Source of the DNA: Sphingorhabdus sp. EL138
GTDB taxonomy: Bacteria; Pseudomonadota; Alphaproteobacteria; Sphingomonadales; Sphingomonadaceae
Assembly (NCBI RefSeq): GCF_945890115.1
Contig: NZ_CAMDCK010000011.1
Location: 1 to 64,000 of the forward strand
Length of the DNA stretch: 64,000 nt
Reading direction: 5' to 3'
Every line of letters begins with the position of its first letter. Position 1 is the stretch's first letter. The translations under genes and the position numbers were made by a program. The notes below the pieces were generated by a model that was not told where the DNA came from, did no database searches, and saw only the letters and a program-made list of their open reading frames with translations. Below, one piece after another: positions 33,665 to 42,589 of this stretch.

Positions 33665-34231
33665 CTACTGCGTGCTATCCAATGTTTCGACCGTTAGATA
33701 GTCATTGGTATAGACGCATATTTCTGCAGCTATTTTCATGGCATGTCGCGCCATTTTTTCGGCATCCGTTTCATAATCGGCCAAGGCGCGCGCGGCGGAC
33801 AAAGCGTAATTTCCGCCGGAGCCAATGGCCGCAATGCCGTCATTGGGTTCAAGCACATCGCCATTGCCCGTCAGGATCAGGGTCACATCCTTGTCCGCGA
33901 CGATCATCATTGCTTCCAAATTGCGCAGATATTTGTCGGTCCGCCAATCCTTGGCCAATTCGACCGCCGCGCGCATCAATTGCCCGCGATGCTGTTCAAG
34001 CTTGCGCTCCAGCCGTTCGAAAAGGGTGAAGGCATCGGCAGTCGCGCCTGCGAACCCGCCAATGACGGAGCCATCATGCAATTGCCGCACCTTCTTAGCA
34101 TTTGGCTTCATCACGGTCTGGCCCATCGACACTTGGCCATCGCCAGCGATCACCACTTTGCCATTTTTGCGGACGGATAATATGGTCGTTCCATACCATG
34201 TCACCGGATTTGCGTGCGATTGTGTTTCCAT
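33665..34231 (-). CDS. hslV: HslV peptidase subunit of the HslVU protease
   Basis: HslV is the N-terminal nucleophile threonine peptidase of HslVU. The mature chain begins at T15 in [11 protein letters not shown], after a 14-residue leader ([14 protein letters not shown]), and the GDGQVSMG and KVRQLHDG elements are conserved. The protein has 188 residues. The start is placed at ATG 34231, which puts the processing site at the usual distance; the frame continues to 34381 but with no family similarity. It is first in the operon with hslU. Confidence 0.95.
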   Translation of the reverse strand: METQSHANPVTWYGTTILSVRKNGKVVIAGDGQVSMGQTVMKPNAKKVRQLHDGSVIGGFAGATADAFTLFERLERKLEQHRGQLMRAAVELAKDWRTDKYLRNLEAMMIVADKDVTLILTGNGDVLEPNDGIAAIGSGGNYALSAARALADYETDAEKMARHAMKIAAEICVYTNDYLTVETLDSTQ

Positions 34232-34486
34232 AACTTGGAATATGGGAAACATCCGCCAAAAGCGCAAGTGAGCGCTTATACCCCCGGAATATCGGTTAAT
34301 CGCCGTTCCAGAATGTTGCGTTACTTGGTCATCTCGTTTTTCCCATATCCCTGCTTTTGTTGGGCAGATTGGCCTTATCAATGCATATCGCAGCGTTGCA
34401 TATTTCTTGCAATGTTGCTTGCCCAGTGAAATGAGTGTCCGCCAGCGACGTCATTTTCGATTTAGATATCATTTATTAGGTTTTTC

Positions 34487-35314
34487 ATGCGGATAGCTTT
34501 GCATCAGATGACAAGTTCTATTGATCCGATGCGTAATGCTTCGGACATGGCCGATGCGATTGCCAGAGCCGCCGAAAATGGGTCGGCCATGTATTTTGCG
34601 CCAGAAATGTCGATTTTGCTCGACCGTGATCGTGCGCGCGCGCGCAAATATATGGCAGATGAATTGCATAATGCGGCCCTGCAAAGCCTGATCGCGGCGG
34701 CCGCCCGACATCGGATATGGGTCCATATCGGCTCCATACCTATTTTGGACGAAGGCGCGGAGAAGTTAGCCAATCGTAGCATCATCATCTCTCCAGACGG
34801 CGTAATTGCGGCGCGTTACGACAAAATGCATTTGTTTGATGTGGACTTGGCGTCGGGTGAAACTTGGCGTGAGTCATCCGCTTATATCGGCGGCGAGCAT
34901 CCCGTGATGGTTCAAACGCCCCTTGGCCTGATGGGGCTCGCGATCTGCTATGATATGCGCTTTCCTGATCTGTTCAGCGCTTATGCCAAATCGGGCGTTG
35001 ATATCCTTGCGCTACCGTCTGCCTTCACTGTCCCCACGGGTGAGGCGCATTGGCATATATTATTGCGCGCACGGGCCATTGAAAGCGCGGCATTCGTCAT
35101 CGCGGCGGCGCAATGCGGTATGCATGAAGATGGCCGCCAAACTTATGGGCATTCGCTTGTCATCGACCCTTGGGGCACGATATTACTGGATATGGGCAGT
35201 GCAGCCGGCTTGGCGTGGGTTGATCTGGATCTCGACAGCATGATGCGGGTGCGAAAGCAAATTCCGGTCCGCGCAAACCGGCGAGTGATTCCTTCGCCCT
35301 TCATTGCTGGATAA
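34487..35314 (+). CDS. Carbon-nitrogen hydrolase, nitrilase superfamily
   Basis: The 275-residue protein has the catalytic triad of the nitrilase superfamily: E40 in FAPEMS, K113 in YDKMHLFDVD and C154 in LAICYDMRFPD. The YDKMHLFDVD and CYDMRFPDLF blocks are those of the Nit1/Nit2 branch, such as deaminated glutathione amidase. It is cytoplasmic. ATG 34487 has AGG nine bases upstream. It is 255 bases from hslV, divergent, and followed closely by a run of small genes and an EamA transporter. Confidence 0.88.
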   Translation: MRIALHQMTSSIDPMRNASDMADAIARAAENGSAMYFAPEMSILLDRDRARARKYMADELHNAALQSLIAAAARHRIWVHIGSIPILDEGAEKLANRSIIISPDGVIAARYDKMHLFDVDLASGETWRESSAYIGGEHPVMVQTPLGLMGLAICYDMRFPDLFSAYAKSGVDILALPSAFTVPTGEAHWHILLRARAIESAAFVIAAAQCGMHEDGRQTYGHSLVIDPWGTILLDMGSAAGLAWVDLDLDSMMRVRKQIPVRANRRVIPSPFIAG

Positions 35315-35335
35315 ATCCGCATTAAGGGCGTCCCC

Positions 35336-35551
35336 ATGGAATGGTTTGAACAATTTGTTTGGCAAGATCATCTGTGGATGGTTTCATCCGTGATATTTGC
35401 GTCAGCGGTGCTGGTCAGCAGCTTGGCTGATCGCCGCCGTCACAATCGTATGAATATCGAAGATGTGGGGTTCATGCCATGGACGACCATTACCGTGTTT
35501 TCGGTTCTGGCAATGGTGCTGTCTGTGGCACTGGCCATTAAGGGCCTGTAA
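35336..35551 (+). CDS. 71-aa two-helix membrane protein, hypothetical
   Basis: This small frame starts 22 bases after the nitrilase-family gene. It has hydrophobic segments at about residues 12-29 (WMVSSVIFASAVLVSSLA) and 49-69 (TITVFSVLAMVLSVALAIKG), separated by an arginine-rich loop (DRRRHNRMNIEDVG). No domain is recognised. The close spacing suggests a shared transcript with the upstream gene. The next ORF follows in seven bases. Confidence 0.65.
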   Translation: MEWFEQFVWQDHLWMVSSVIFASAVLVSSLADRRRHNRMNIEDVGFMPWTTITVFSVLAMVLSVALAIKGL

Positions 35552-35557
35552 TAAGAT

Positions 35558-35692
35558 ATGACCCTTGCTCAATCGGGTGTGCAAAAGCTGCTGAGCAAAG
35601 CTGAAAATTGGCGTCATTTTGCATTGATATGGCGCGATGATGGCGCTGCTTTCTATTCTTCGCAAAGCCGATTAAGGCGGCGCAGCTTTTAG
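35558..35692 (+). CDS. Possible 44-aa basic protein
   Basis: A short frame runs from ATG 35558 to TAG 35690-35692. It contains protein-like composition, with AENWRHFALIWRDDGAAFYS and a basic end (SRLRRRSF). It exactly fills the gap between the 71-residue membrane protein and the transporter gene starting at 35697. The ribosome binding site is weak. No family evidence, so this is a tentative call. Confidence 0.4.
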   Translation: MTLAQSGVQKLLSKAENWRHFALIWRDDGAAFYSSQSRLRRRSF

Positions 35693-35696
35693 GGAA

Positions 35697-36581
35697 ATGT
35701 ACGTGACATCATCATCGGCTCGGTCGGGCCTTTTATACGCGCTGTGCGGCTTTGCACTTTTGTCGATTGGCGATGCAGTCATCAAATCAATCGCAGGGGC
35801 GTGGCCGGGTACCGCTGTCGCGGCGCTACGTTATGCGATTGGTGCGATCGGGCTTGGCACTTTGCTGTTTCTGAAAGAAGGGCGGAAGGGTTTTGCCTTG
35901 CCCATGCCCAAAGTGCAGTTGTTGCGCGGATTTTCCGTGGCCATGGCGACGATCTGTTTCTTTTCCTCCATATTTCTGATGCCGTTGGCGGACGCGACGG
36001 CCATTGGGTTTACCAGCCCCATGATAACAGCGGTTTTCAGCGCCATTTTCTTGCATGAACGCACCCATGCGACCAAATGGGTGGCCATATGGGTTGCCTT
36101 TGGCGGCGTGCTGCTGATCATGCGGCCCAATGTTGCCGAACTTGGCTGGGCGGCGCTGCTGCCGCTGGCGGCGGCAATCAGCATGGCATTCATGATTATC
36201 GGCAACCGCGCCGTGGCGGGGGCAGGGTCGCCCTTGCTGATGCAATTTCTGGTGGCGTCGATTGCCGTGCCTTTCATCCTCAGCGCCGCCTTTATTGGCC
36301 ATTTTTCTGGTGTTGACGCGCTTATGGTCGGGATGCCCGATTGGACGATCATCGCCCGCTGCACGTTGGTTGCCGTCACCGCAAGCTTTGGGCATTGGTT
36401 GATTTTCATGGGAACGACGCGCGCGTCTGCCGCAGAAATCGCGCCCATGACCTATGTTCAGCTTTTGATAGCTGTTGGGTTGGGGATTATACTATTTGGC
36501 GATTGGCCTGACCTCATGTCCCTTGCCGGCGCGAGCATCATCATCGCAAGCGGGCTCATCTTGTGGCGCGGGTCTCGTTAA
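35697..36581 (+). CDS. EamA-family transporter (DMT superfamily)
   Basis: The 294-residue protein has ten hydrophobic segments in two EamA repeats: first RSGLLYALCGFALLSIGDAV onwards, second beginning near GWAALLPLAAAISMAFMIIG. DMT proteins export metabolites or amino acids, or import nucleotide sugars. ATG 35697 is preceded by AGGGA. It may be co-transcribed with the preceding three genes, though no partner suggests a substrate. Confidence 0.88.
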   Translation: MYVTSSSARSGLLYALCGFALLSIGDAVIKSIAGAWPGTAVAALRYAIGAIGLGTLLFLKEGRKGFALPMPKVQLLRGFSVAMATICFFSSIFLMPLADATAIGFTSPMITAVFSAIFLHERTHATKWVAIWVAFGGVLLIMRPNVAELGWAALLPLAAAISMAFMIIGNRAVAGAGSPLLMQFLVASIAVPFILSAAFIGHFSGVDALMVGMPDWTIIARCTLVAVTASFGHWLIFMGTTRASAAEIAPMTYVQLLIAVGLGIILFGDWPDLMSLAGASIIIASGLILWRGSR

Positions 36582-36650
36582 AATTTTGCGCAATGCCAAA
36601 GCGGTAAATTAGCAAAAGACTTGGCCAAAACGGCCTGCTATCGCAGGGGC

Positions 36651-39467
36651 ATGTCTGACCAAAAGCATCTCTACCTCGTTGACGGCTCTGCCTATATTTT
36701 CCGTGCCTATCACCGGCTGCCACCGCTGACCAATAAGCATGGGGAGCCGGTGGGCGCCGTCTATGGCTATACGACGATGTTGTGGAAGCTGGCGGATGAT
36801 TTAAACCAAGCCGATGGTCCGACGCATATGGCGGTGGTGTTGGATAAATCCAGCCAGACATTCCGCAACCGGATTTATGACCAATATAAGGCGCATCGCC
36901 CCGACCCGCCCGAAGACCTTAAGCCCCAATTTCCGATGATCCGCGACGCGACGCGCGCATTTTCCCTGCCGTTGATTGAGGAAGAGGATGTCGAGGCCGA
37001 CGACATGATCGCAAGCTATGCCAAGGCGGCCTGCGCGGCTGGCTGGCATGTCACGATTGTCAGCAGCGACAAGGACCTGATGCAGCTTGTCGAACCGCAT
37101 ATTGACATGTTCGACACGATGAAAAACGAACGCATCCGTTCGGAGGAAGTATGCGAAAAATTCGGCGTTGGTCCGGACAAGGTGGGTGATGTGCTCGCAT
37201 TGATGGGTGATAGTGTGGACAATGTCCCCGGCGTCCCGGGCGTTGGCCCAAAGACCGCGACCAAGCTAATTCAGGAATTTGGCGACCTTGAAAGCGTATT
37301 GGCCGCCGCACCAGATATGAAGCCATCCAAAATGCGCGACAATTTAATCGCGCATGCCGACAAGGCCCGATTGTCCAAGGTTTTGGTGACGTTGAAAGAT
37401 GACTGCCCATTGCCGATCGCGATGGAGGATATGGTTCTGGGTGCTATCCCCGAAGAACCTTTGGCGGAGTTTTTGCAGCATCACGGGTTTAATTCGCTGT
37501 TGAAGCGCATTGGGCATGTCGCGGATACAGCTGCGGCCAATAAGGCGATTGCGGGCAACCCCAAGGCGATGAACGCAGGCGACGGCGCGGAACGCGCGCC
37601 GACTATGGGGGCATCCGCCGTCCCTGCGCTTATGCCGAAAATTGACACATCCAGTTATGAATGTGTCACCGATATCGCACGGCTGGATCATTGGATCGCC
37701 CGCGCGCGCGAAACCGGCACTTTGGGCTTTGATACCGAAACCGACAGCTTGCAGGCCGCAAGTGCGAACCTTGTGGGGCTAAGCCTTGCGGTTGCGCCGG
37801 GTGAGGCATGCTATGTCCCGTTGGCGCATGGTGGCACCGACATGTTCGCCGAACGGCCGACGCAAATTCCAATGGAAGCCGCGCTTGCGAAGTTACGGCC
37901 ACTGCTCTGCGACCCAACCGTCCTCAAAATCGGCCAAAATTTGAAATATGACATGTCGGTGCTGGCGCGGCATAATGTCCCGATTTCGCCTTATGACGAC
38001 ACTATGGTGATGAGCTTTGCACTGGACGCCGGACGTCAGTTGCATGGCATGGATGAGCTTTCCAAGACACATTTGGGCCATGAATGCATATCGTATAAAA
38101 GCGTGACGGGCACAGGCAAAAGCCAGATTGGTTTTGCCGCCGTGCCATTGTCCGACGCGACCCGTTATGCGGCCGAGGACGCCGATGTGACTTTGCGCTT
38201 GTGGCACCATCTCAAATTGCGCCTGAGCCCCGAAAAAGCGACCAGCGTTTATGAACTGGTTGACCGCCCATTGGTCCCCGTTTTGTCCAAAATGGAATGC
38301 CTGGGCATCAAGGTGGACCGTGCGGCGCTGGCGCGGCTGTCGTCCGAATTCGCCGTGCAAATGGAATTGCTTGAAAAGGAAATTCACGGCCTTGCAGGGC
38401 AAATCTTCACCATTGGCAGTCCGCAGCAACTGGGCGAAATCCTGTTTGGCAAAATGGGCTATAAGGGCGGGAAAAAAGGCAAGTCTGGGCAATATTCGAC
38501 CGACGTAACTGTGTTGGAGGACCTTGCGGGCCAAGGCATAGAGATCGCGCGCAAAGTGCTCGACTGGCGGCAATTGGCGAAGCTAAAATCGACGTATACC
38601 GACAGCCTGCAGCAGCAGATTGACCCCAAAACCGGCCGCGTGCACACAAGCTACAGCCTTGTCGGCGCGCAGACAGGGCGTTTGTCATCGACCGATCCCA
38701 ATTTGCAGAATATCCCGATCCGCACCGAAACAGGGCGTCAGATCAGGGACGCATTTATTGCGGAAGCCGGCAATGTCATTCTGTCCGCCGACTATAGCCA
38801 GATTGAACTGCGCTTGGCGGCGCATTTTGCCGATGTTGAACCCTTGCGTGATGCCTTTGAAAAAGGTGAGGATATCCACGCCCGCACCGCGCTTGAGCTG
38901 TTTGGCGAAGTCAACCGCGATACAAGAGGGCGCGCCAAGACGATCAACTTCTCTATCCTTTATGGCATTTCGCGCTGGGGCCTTTCAAAGCGTCTGGAGT
39001 CCTCCCCAGATGAGGCGCAGGCGCTGATCGATGCGTATTTCAAACGCTTCCCCGGCATATCCAATTATATTCAGGAAACGATGGCCACGGTCCGCGAATG
39101 CGGTCATTCGACCACGCTTTTTGGCCGCAAGACATGGTTCCCGCGCATCACGTCGCCTAACCAAGCCGAACGGCAGGGCAGCGAACGCGCCGCAATCAAC
39201 GCGCCGATTCAAGGCACGAGCGCCGACATCATCAAACGCGCGATGATGCGCATGGGGCCCGCATTGCAGGCCGCCGGGCTGGGGCATGTTAAAATGCTGC
39301 TGCAGGTGCATGACGAACTGGTGTTCGAATTACCGCAAGCCGACGTCGCCGCCGCCAGCGACATCATCCGCAACGTCATGGCCAATGCTGCGGAACCTTT
39401 GGTGAAGCTTACGGTGCCTTTGGGCATTGAAATCGGCACTGGGCCAAGCTGGGGGGCGGCGCACTAG
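36651..39467 (+). CDS. polA: DNA polymerase I
   Basis: The 938-residue protein has all three PolA parts: a 5'-3' exonuclease domain (residues about 1-290, starting HLYLVDGSAYIFRAYHRLP), a DnaQ-like 3'-5' exonuclease domain (LGFDTETDSLQA, with DTE intact), and the polymerase domain with DYSQIELRLAAHFA, NAPIQGTSADIIKRAMM and QVHDELVFE. It fills gaps and removes RNA primers during replication and repair. ATG 36651 is preferred over the upstream start, being in the family position (MSDQKHLYLVDG). Confidence 0.97.
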   Translation: MSDQKHLYLVDGSAYIFRAYHRLPPLTNKHGEPVGAVYGYTTMLWKLADDLNQADGPTHMAVVLDKSSQTFRNRIYDQYKAHRPDPPEDLKPQFPMIRDATRAFSLPLIEEEDVEADDMIASYAKAACAAGWHVTIVSSDKDLMQLVEPHIDMFDTMKNERIRSEEVCEKFGVGPDKVGDVLALMGDSVDNVPGVPGVGPKTATKLIQEFGDLESVLAAAPDMKPSKMRDNLIAHADKARLSKVLVTLKDDCPLPIAMEDMVLGAIPEEPLAEFLQHHGFNSLLKRIGHVADTAAANKAIAGNPKAMNAGDGAERAPTMGASAVPALMPKIDTSSYECVTDIARLDHWIARARETGTLGFDTETDSLQAASANLVGLSLAVAPGEACYVPLAHGGTDMFAERPTQIPMEAALAKLRPLLCDPTVLKIGQNLKYDMSVLARHNVPISPYDDTMVMSFALDAGRQLHGMDELSKTHLGHECISYKSVTGTGKSQIGFAAVPLSDATRYAAEDADVTLRLWHHLKLRLSPEKATSVYELVDRPLVPVLSKMECLGIKVDRAALARLSSEFAVQMELLEKEIHGLAGQIFTIGSPQQLGEILFGKMGYKGGKKGKSGQYSTDVTVLEDLAGQGIEIARKVLDWRQLAKLKSTYTDSLQQQIDPKTGRVHTSYSLVGAQTGRLSSTDPNLQNIPIRTETGRQIRDAFIAEAGNVILSADYSQIELRLAAHFADVEPLRDAFEKGEDIHARTALELFGEVNRDTRGRAKTINFSILYGISRWGLSKRLESSPDEAQALIDAYFKRFPGISNYIQETMATVRECGHSTTLFGRKTWFPRITSPNQAERQGSERAAINAPIQGTSADIIKRAMMRMGPALQAAGLGHVKMLLQVHDELVFELPQADVAAASDIIRNVMANAAEPLVKLTVPLGIEIGTGPSWGAAH

Positions 39468-39497
39468 GCCGGAGACTAAAGACGCCGCCCTACGCGT

Positions 39498-39752
39498 TTA
39501 GCTTTTGGCGTCTTCTTCTTGTTCAAAGGTGACGGCAACGTCGGCATTGGCCGACAGGCGAACGGTGTTGTCGTGGACCGTGGCGACGAGACCACCATCG
39601 ATATAATGATGATGCCCTTCATGGCTGCCTTGTCCTGAATCCTTTTTGGTCAATTTGATGCGGTTGCCTTCGACCCCGTCAACCGTGCCAACATGCACGC
39701 CGTCCGCGCCGATGACGTCTGCATGTTCTTTAATGTGCGATAGATCAGCCAT
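39498..39752 (-). CDS. DUF2171 protein
   Basis: This 84-residue protein is a DUF2171 member: ADVIGADGVHVGTVDGVEGN followed by the lysine-rich RIKLTKKDSG and the histidine-rich HEGHHHYIDGG. Related proteins are small and often stress-associated, and no activity is known. The start is ATG 39752, with AAGGAACATATT upstream; the frame opens further at 39920 but through repeat sequence. It is convergent with polA, with 30 bases between the stops. Confidence 0.85.
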   Translation of the reverse strand: MADLSHIKEHADVIGADGVHVGTVDGVEGNRIKLTKKDSGQGSHEGHHHYIDGGLVATVHDNTVRLSANADVAVTFEQEEDAKS

Positions 39753-39921
39753 AATATGTTCCTTAGTTTGGGGATTGGCTAACGCCCCAAACCGCTTTTG
39801 GGTCCGGATAGGCGACGTTGCGCAAGATAACGCCCTCCTGCAAGCGAGCGGGAGCGTTGAGACCATAGCAAACGCGGCTCCCGCAGACGGGAAAGGGCAT
39901 TGAGACCAAACCAACCCCAAT

Positions 39922-40023
39922 CCCGCAGGCGGGAGGGGTCGGGGGAGGGGCGAGCCGCAGGCGCGTGCGAAAACATTGAAGGCAGATGCCCTCCCCTAAC
40001 CCCTCCCGCAAGCGGGAGGGGAA
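39922..40023. repeat. G/C-rich 102-bp repeat, copy 2
   Basis: This block matches 2768-2869 over 102 bases with only a few changes, including the inverted centre CCCGCAGGCGGG in place of CCCGCCTGCGGG. The right end again has the CCCTCCCG-caag-CGGGAGGG hairpin. It is about 37 kb from copy 1 and in the same orientation. Confidence 0.85.
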
Positions 40024-40085
40024 ATCAGTCGGCCCCAGACCAACCCGTTCCAGCAAAAAAACCCGTTGCACCAGCGCACCCTGTC

Positions 40086-40104
40086 GTAAATATTTCTTAT
40101 TTAC
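40086..40104. promoter_or_regulatory. A/T-rich inverted repeat upstream of TonB receptor
   Basis: GTAAATA and TATTTAC pair perfectly with TTTCT between them, 87 bases before the receptor start. The symmetry suggests an operator. It does not match a canonical Fur box. The regulator is unknown. Confidence 0.4.
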
Positions 40105-40191
40105 ATATTCAAACTGTCGCACAGCGGTCCCCATATTGACGCGACCTTTGCGCATAGGCCCAACTTCATTGAACCACTGGAGTTTCCTATC

Positions 40192-42465
40192 ATGCGTCGT
40201 CCCTATATCGCTCTTGCGCTATCTATCCTGTCTGCATCCACCGCCATGCCCGTATATGCGCAGACGGCTGAGGCCGATGACAAAGCGTTTGAAGGCGAGA
40301 TCATCGTCACCGCGCAAAAACGCGAAGAGCGGCTGGTCGATGTGCCTGTGACGCTCAGCGCGCTCAGCGGCACGCGCCTCAGAGAACTGGGCGTTAGCGA
40401 TTTGGACGAGCTGGCCAATTATATTCCCGGCCTCAACATTCAGGAGCAGAGCGCGAACAACCCCGGCGTTGTTATTCGCGGCATTACCTCCGACTCTGGC
40501 TCAGCGCAGCAGGCGGCGCGCGTTACGCTTTATTATAACGGTGTAGATATATCGCGGTCGCGTGGGTCCTACCAAGACGTTTACGACGTTGAACGGATTG
40601 AGGTCATTAAGGGGCCACAGGCGACCTTGTTCGGCACGGCGTCTGCGGTGGGTGCGATCAGCATCATTTCGGCGCGGCCAGAGGCTGGCTTTTCGGGCGA
40701 ACTGACCGGTGGCATTGGTAACTTTAACCAGCGTCAGCTCGGTGGCTTTGTGAACGTCGGATCCGACACGCTGGCCGGTCGCGTCGCCTTCGCGTTCAAA
40801 AAACGCGATGGCTATGTCAACAACCTTGCGCCAAATCAGGATGACCTGAATGGCCAAGATCAATTTGGCGCGCGCGGCTCGTTGCGCTTTACACCCAATG
40901 ACGCGCTCACCGCTGACCTTATCCTAACCTATGACCGCCAACGTAACCCCGGAACGGCATTTGTTTCTAAAGCATTGCCGACAGCTTCGGGCCCGGGCAA
41001 TCCGTTTGGTGACGCATATCTGGGTGGATCGCCAAATTCATTGAAGGATTTGTATGCCGACAAGCTTGGCCTGACGCGCGATGTATATGACGCAAGCTTC
41101 ACCGTGAATTATGGCTTTGCCGATAACTGGGCATTGACCATGGTTAATGGCTATCGCAAATTTGACTCGCTTGAGGTGTTTGACGCCGATGGTTCGGCCG
41201 CGCCTTATCTGGAGTTTACAGAATTAGCCGAGGGCAACCAATTCAACCATGAAACCCGCTTTGCGTACACCGACGATAAATTCCGTGGATCATTCGGGTT
41301 CAATTTCTTCCATGAAGACAGCATCCAAAATGTCCCGTTTTCCGGCAATGAGCGTGTGTTTTTGGCTTGTTTGACCAGCACCGCTACAACCCGTGCCAAC
41401 TGCGTGGCGCCCAACGGCACTGTCCCTGCGCTCGCCTTGACGCCCGTTCCATATAGCTCAGTGTTTGAAAATCAGGGTCGCAATGACAGCTATTCGATGT
41501 TTGCCGATGGCACCTGGATCCCGACGCCCAGCCTTGAACTGACGGCTGGCGCACGTGTCTTGATTGAAAAGCGTCGGTCCGGTTTCTTTGCCCGCGTCCC
41601 GCGCTCGGTCCTTACCGGAGGTGCTTCGTTGGTCCCGGGCCAAATCGATACCGCAGGTCAGACGTTCCGTACGGAGGATAGCTTCCAGGCCGTCCTGCCA
41701 CGCTTTAACTTGCTCTATCGTTTCTCTGATGATTTTAACGGCTATGCCACCGTGTCCAAGGGCCGTCGCTCCGCGACTGTGCAATTGGGCGCGCGCTCCA
41801 CAACGGCGGGGCCAGTTGCGAACTTTACGCCGGTATTGGCCGAAAATATCTGGAATTATGAAGTCGGCTTGAAAGGCGCGTTGGGCATTTTCTCCGGTTC
41901 AATCGGCGCTTATTACCTCACCTACGATAATTTCCAAGTCAGCGTCATCTTGCCCAATGGCACCACGCAGACACAAAGCGCCGGCTCAGCGACCAACAAG
42001 GGCGTTGAAGCCGAATTAACGATGAAGCCGACAAGCTGGCTGAGCGTGTTTGGGAATATCGGGTATATCGACGGCGGCATCGATGATAAACCCACGATTG
42101 CAGCCAATTTCCGTGGTGCAAAGTTCCGTTTGCAACCCGAAGTGCAGGCATCGGGCGGCTTTACGATTGATGCAGATTTGGGTGGCATGACATTTTTTGC
42201 AACGCCATCGGTTACCTATCGCAGCCAAATGTTCTTCGAAGTTCCCAACAACCCGCTCATCGCGCAAGCGGGCGTGACGCTGGTCAATGTGAACGCAGGT
42301 TTCCGTTTTGGTGAGGACCGTTTCGAAATCTCCGCTTTTGCCCGGAACCTGTTGGACGAAGATTATCTGCTCGATGCCGGCAACACCGGTGGTGCCTTTG
42401 GTATCCCAAGCTACATTGCCGCCGAACCACGTTTATATGGCATCAAGGTTGGCATGAAGTTCTAA
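40192..42465 (+). CDS. TonB-dependent outer membrane receptor
   Basis: The 757-residue protein has a signal peptide ending at VYAQ, a TonB box (EIIVTAQK, residues 36-43), a plug domain with VVIRGI and ERIEVIKGPQATLFG, and a C-terminal beta-barrel ending with GIKVGMKF, whose terminal phenylalanine is usual for outer membrane insertion. It energises uptake of an unknown substrate with TonB-ExbBD. No FecR, transport or catabolic genes adjoin, so it is an orphan. ATG 40192 has GGAG upstream, and a perfect hairpin follows the stop. Confidence 0.93.
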   Translation: MRRPYIALALSILSASTAMPVYAQTAEADDKAFEGEIIVTAQKREERLVDVPVTLSALSGTRLRELGVSDLDELANYIPGLNIQEQSANNPGVVIRGITSDSGSAQQAARVTLYYNGVDISRSRGSYQDVYDVERIEVIKGPQATLFGTASAVGAISIISARPEAGFSGELTGGIGNFNQRQLGGFVNVGSDTLAGRVAFAFKKRDGYVNNLAPNQDDLNGQDQFGARGSLRFTPNDALTADLILTYDRQRNPGTAFVSKALPTASGPGNPFGDAYLGGSPNSLKDLYADKLGLTRDVYDASFTVNYGFADNWALTMVNGYRKFDSLEVFDADGSAAPYLEFTELAEGNQFNHETRFAYTDDKFRGSFGFNFFHEDSIQNVPFSGNERVFLACLTSTATTRANCVAPNGTVPALALTPVPYSSVFENQGRNDSYSMFADGTWIPTPSLELTAGARVLIEKRRSGFFARVPRSVLTGGASLVPGQIDTAGQTFRTEDSFQAVLPRFNLLYRFSDDFNGYATVSKGRRSATVQLGARSTTAGPVANFTPVLAENIWNYEVGLKGALGIFSGSIGAYYLTYDNFQVSVILPNGTTQTQSAGSATNKGVEAELTMKPTSWLSVFGNIGYIDGGIDDKPTIAANFRGAKFRLQPEVQASGGFTIDADLGGMTFFATPSVTYRSQMFFEVPNNPLIAQAGVTLVNVNAGFRFGEDRFEISAFARNLLDEDYLLDAGNTGGAFGIPSYIAAEPRLYGIKVGMKF

Positions 42466-42490
42466 ACGGGTACGAGCTAAGTCGATTACA

Positions 42491-42522
42491 CCCGTCATCC
42501 CAGCCTCTGCTGGGATGACGGG
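42491..42522. terminator. Perfect 14-bp hairpin after TonB receptor
   Basis: CCCGTCATCCCAGC (42491-42504) pairs perfectly with GCTGGGATGACGGG (42509-42522) around CTCT. It belongs to the GTCATCC repeat family but is a compact hairpin. It lies between convergent genes (receptor and pheA) and can serve as terminator for both, though no T tract follows. Confidence 0.6.
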
Positions 42523-42589
42523 ATGACTATATAATGGGGTGCGAATTCCGGTAACTACTGCGTCATCCCCGAAACCAACCTATTCCGCC

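Larger units (their letters stand above)
39753..40191. other. Repeat-bearing region upstream of TonB-dependent receptor
   Basis: This 439-base stretch has no gene. It holds the second copy of the 102-bp G/C-rich repeat (39922-40023), a fragment of the GCTGCGTTGAGACC-type leader before it, and an A/T-rich inverted repeat (40086-40104). The promoters of the DUF2171 gene (left) and the receptor (right) must lie here. Confidence 0.5.

Noticed and set aside
35826-36448. Two overlapping minus-strand frames over the EamA transporter
   Set aside because: Both are antisense to a ten-helix transporter. Such open frames arise from high G/C third positions.
37893-38573. 226-residue minus-strand frame over polA
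   Set aside because: It is opposite the polymerase and exonuclease domains of polA, which are fully intact.
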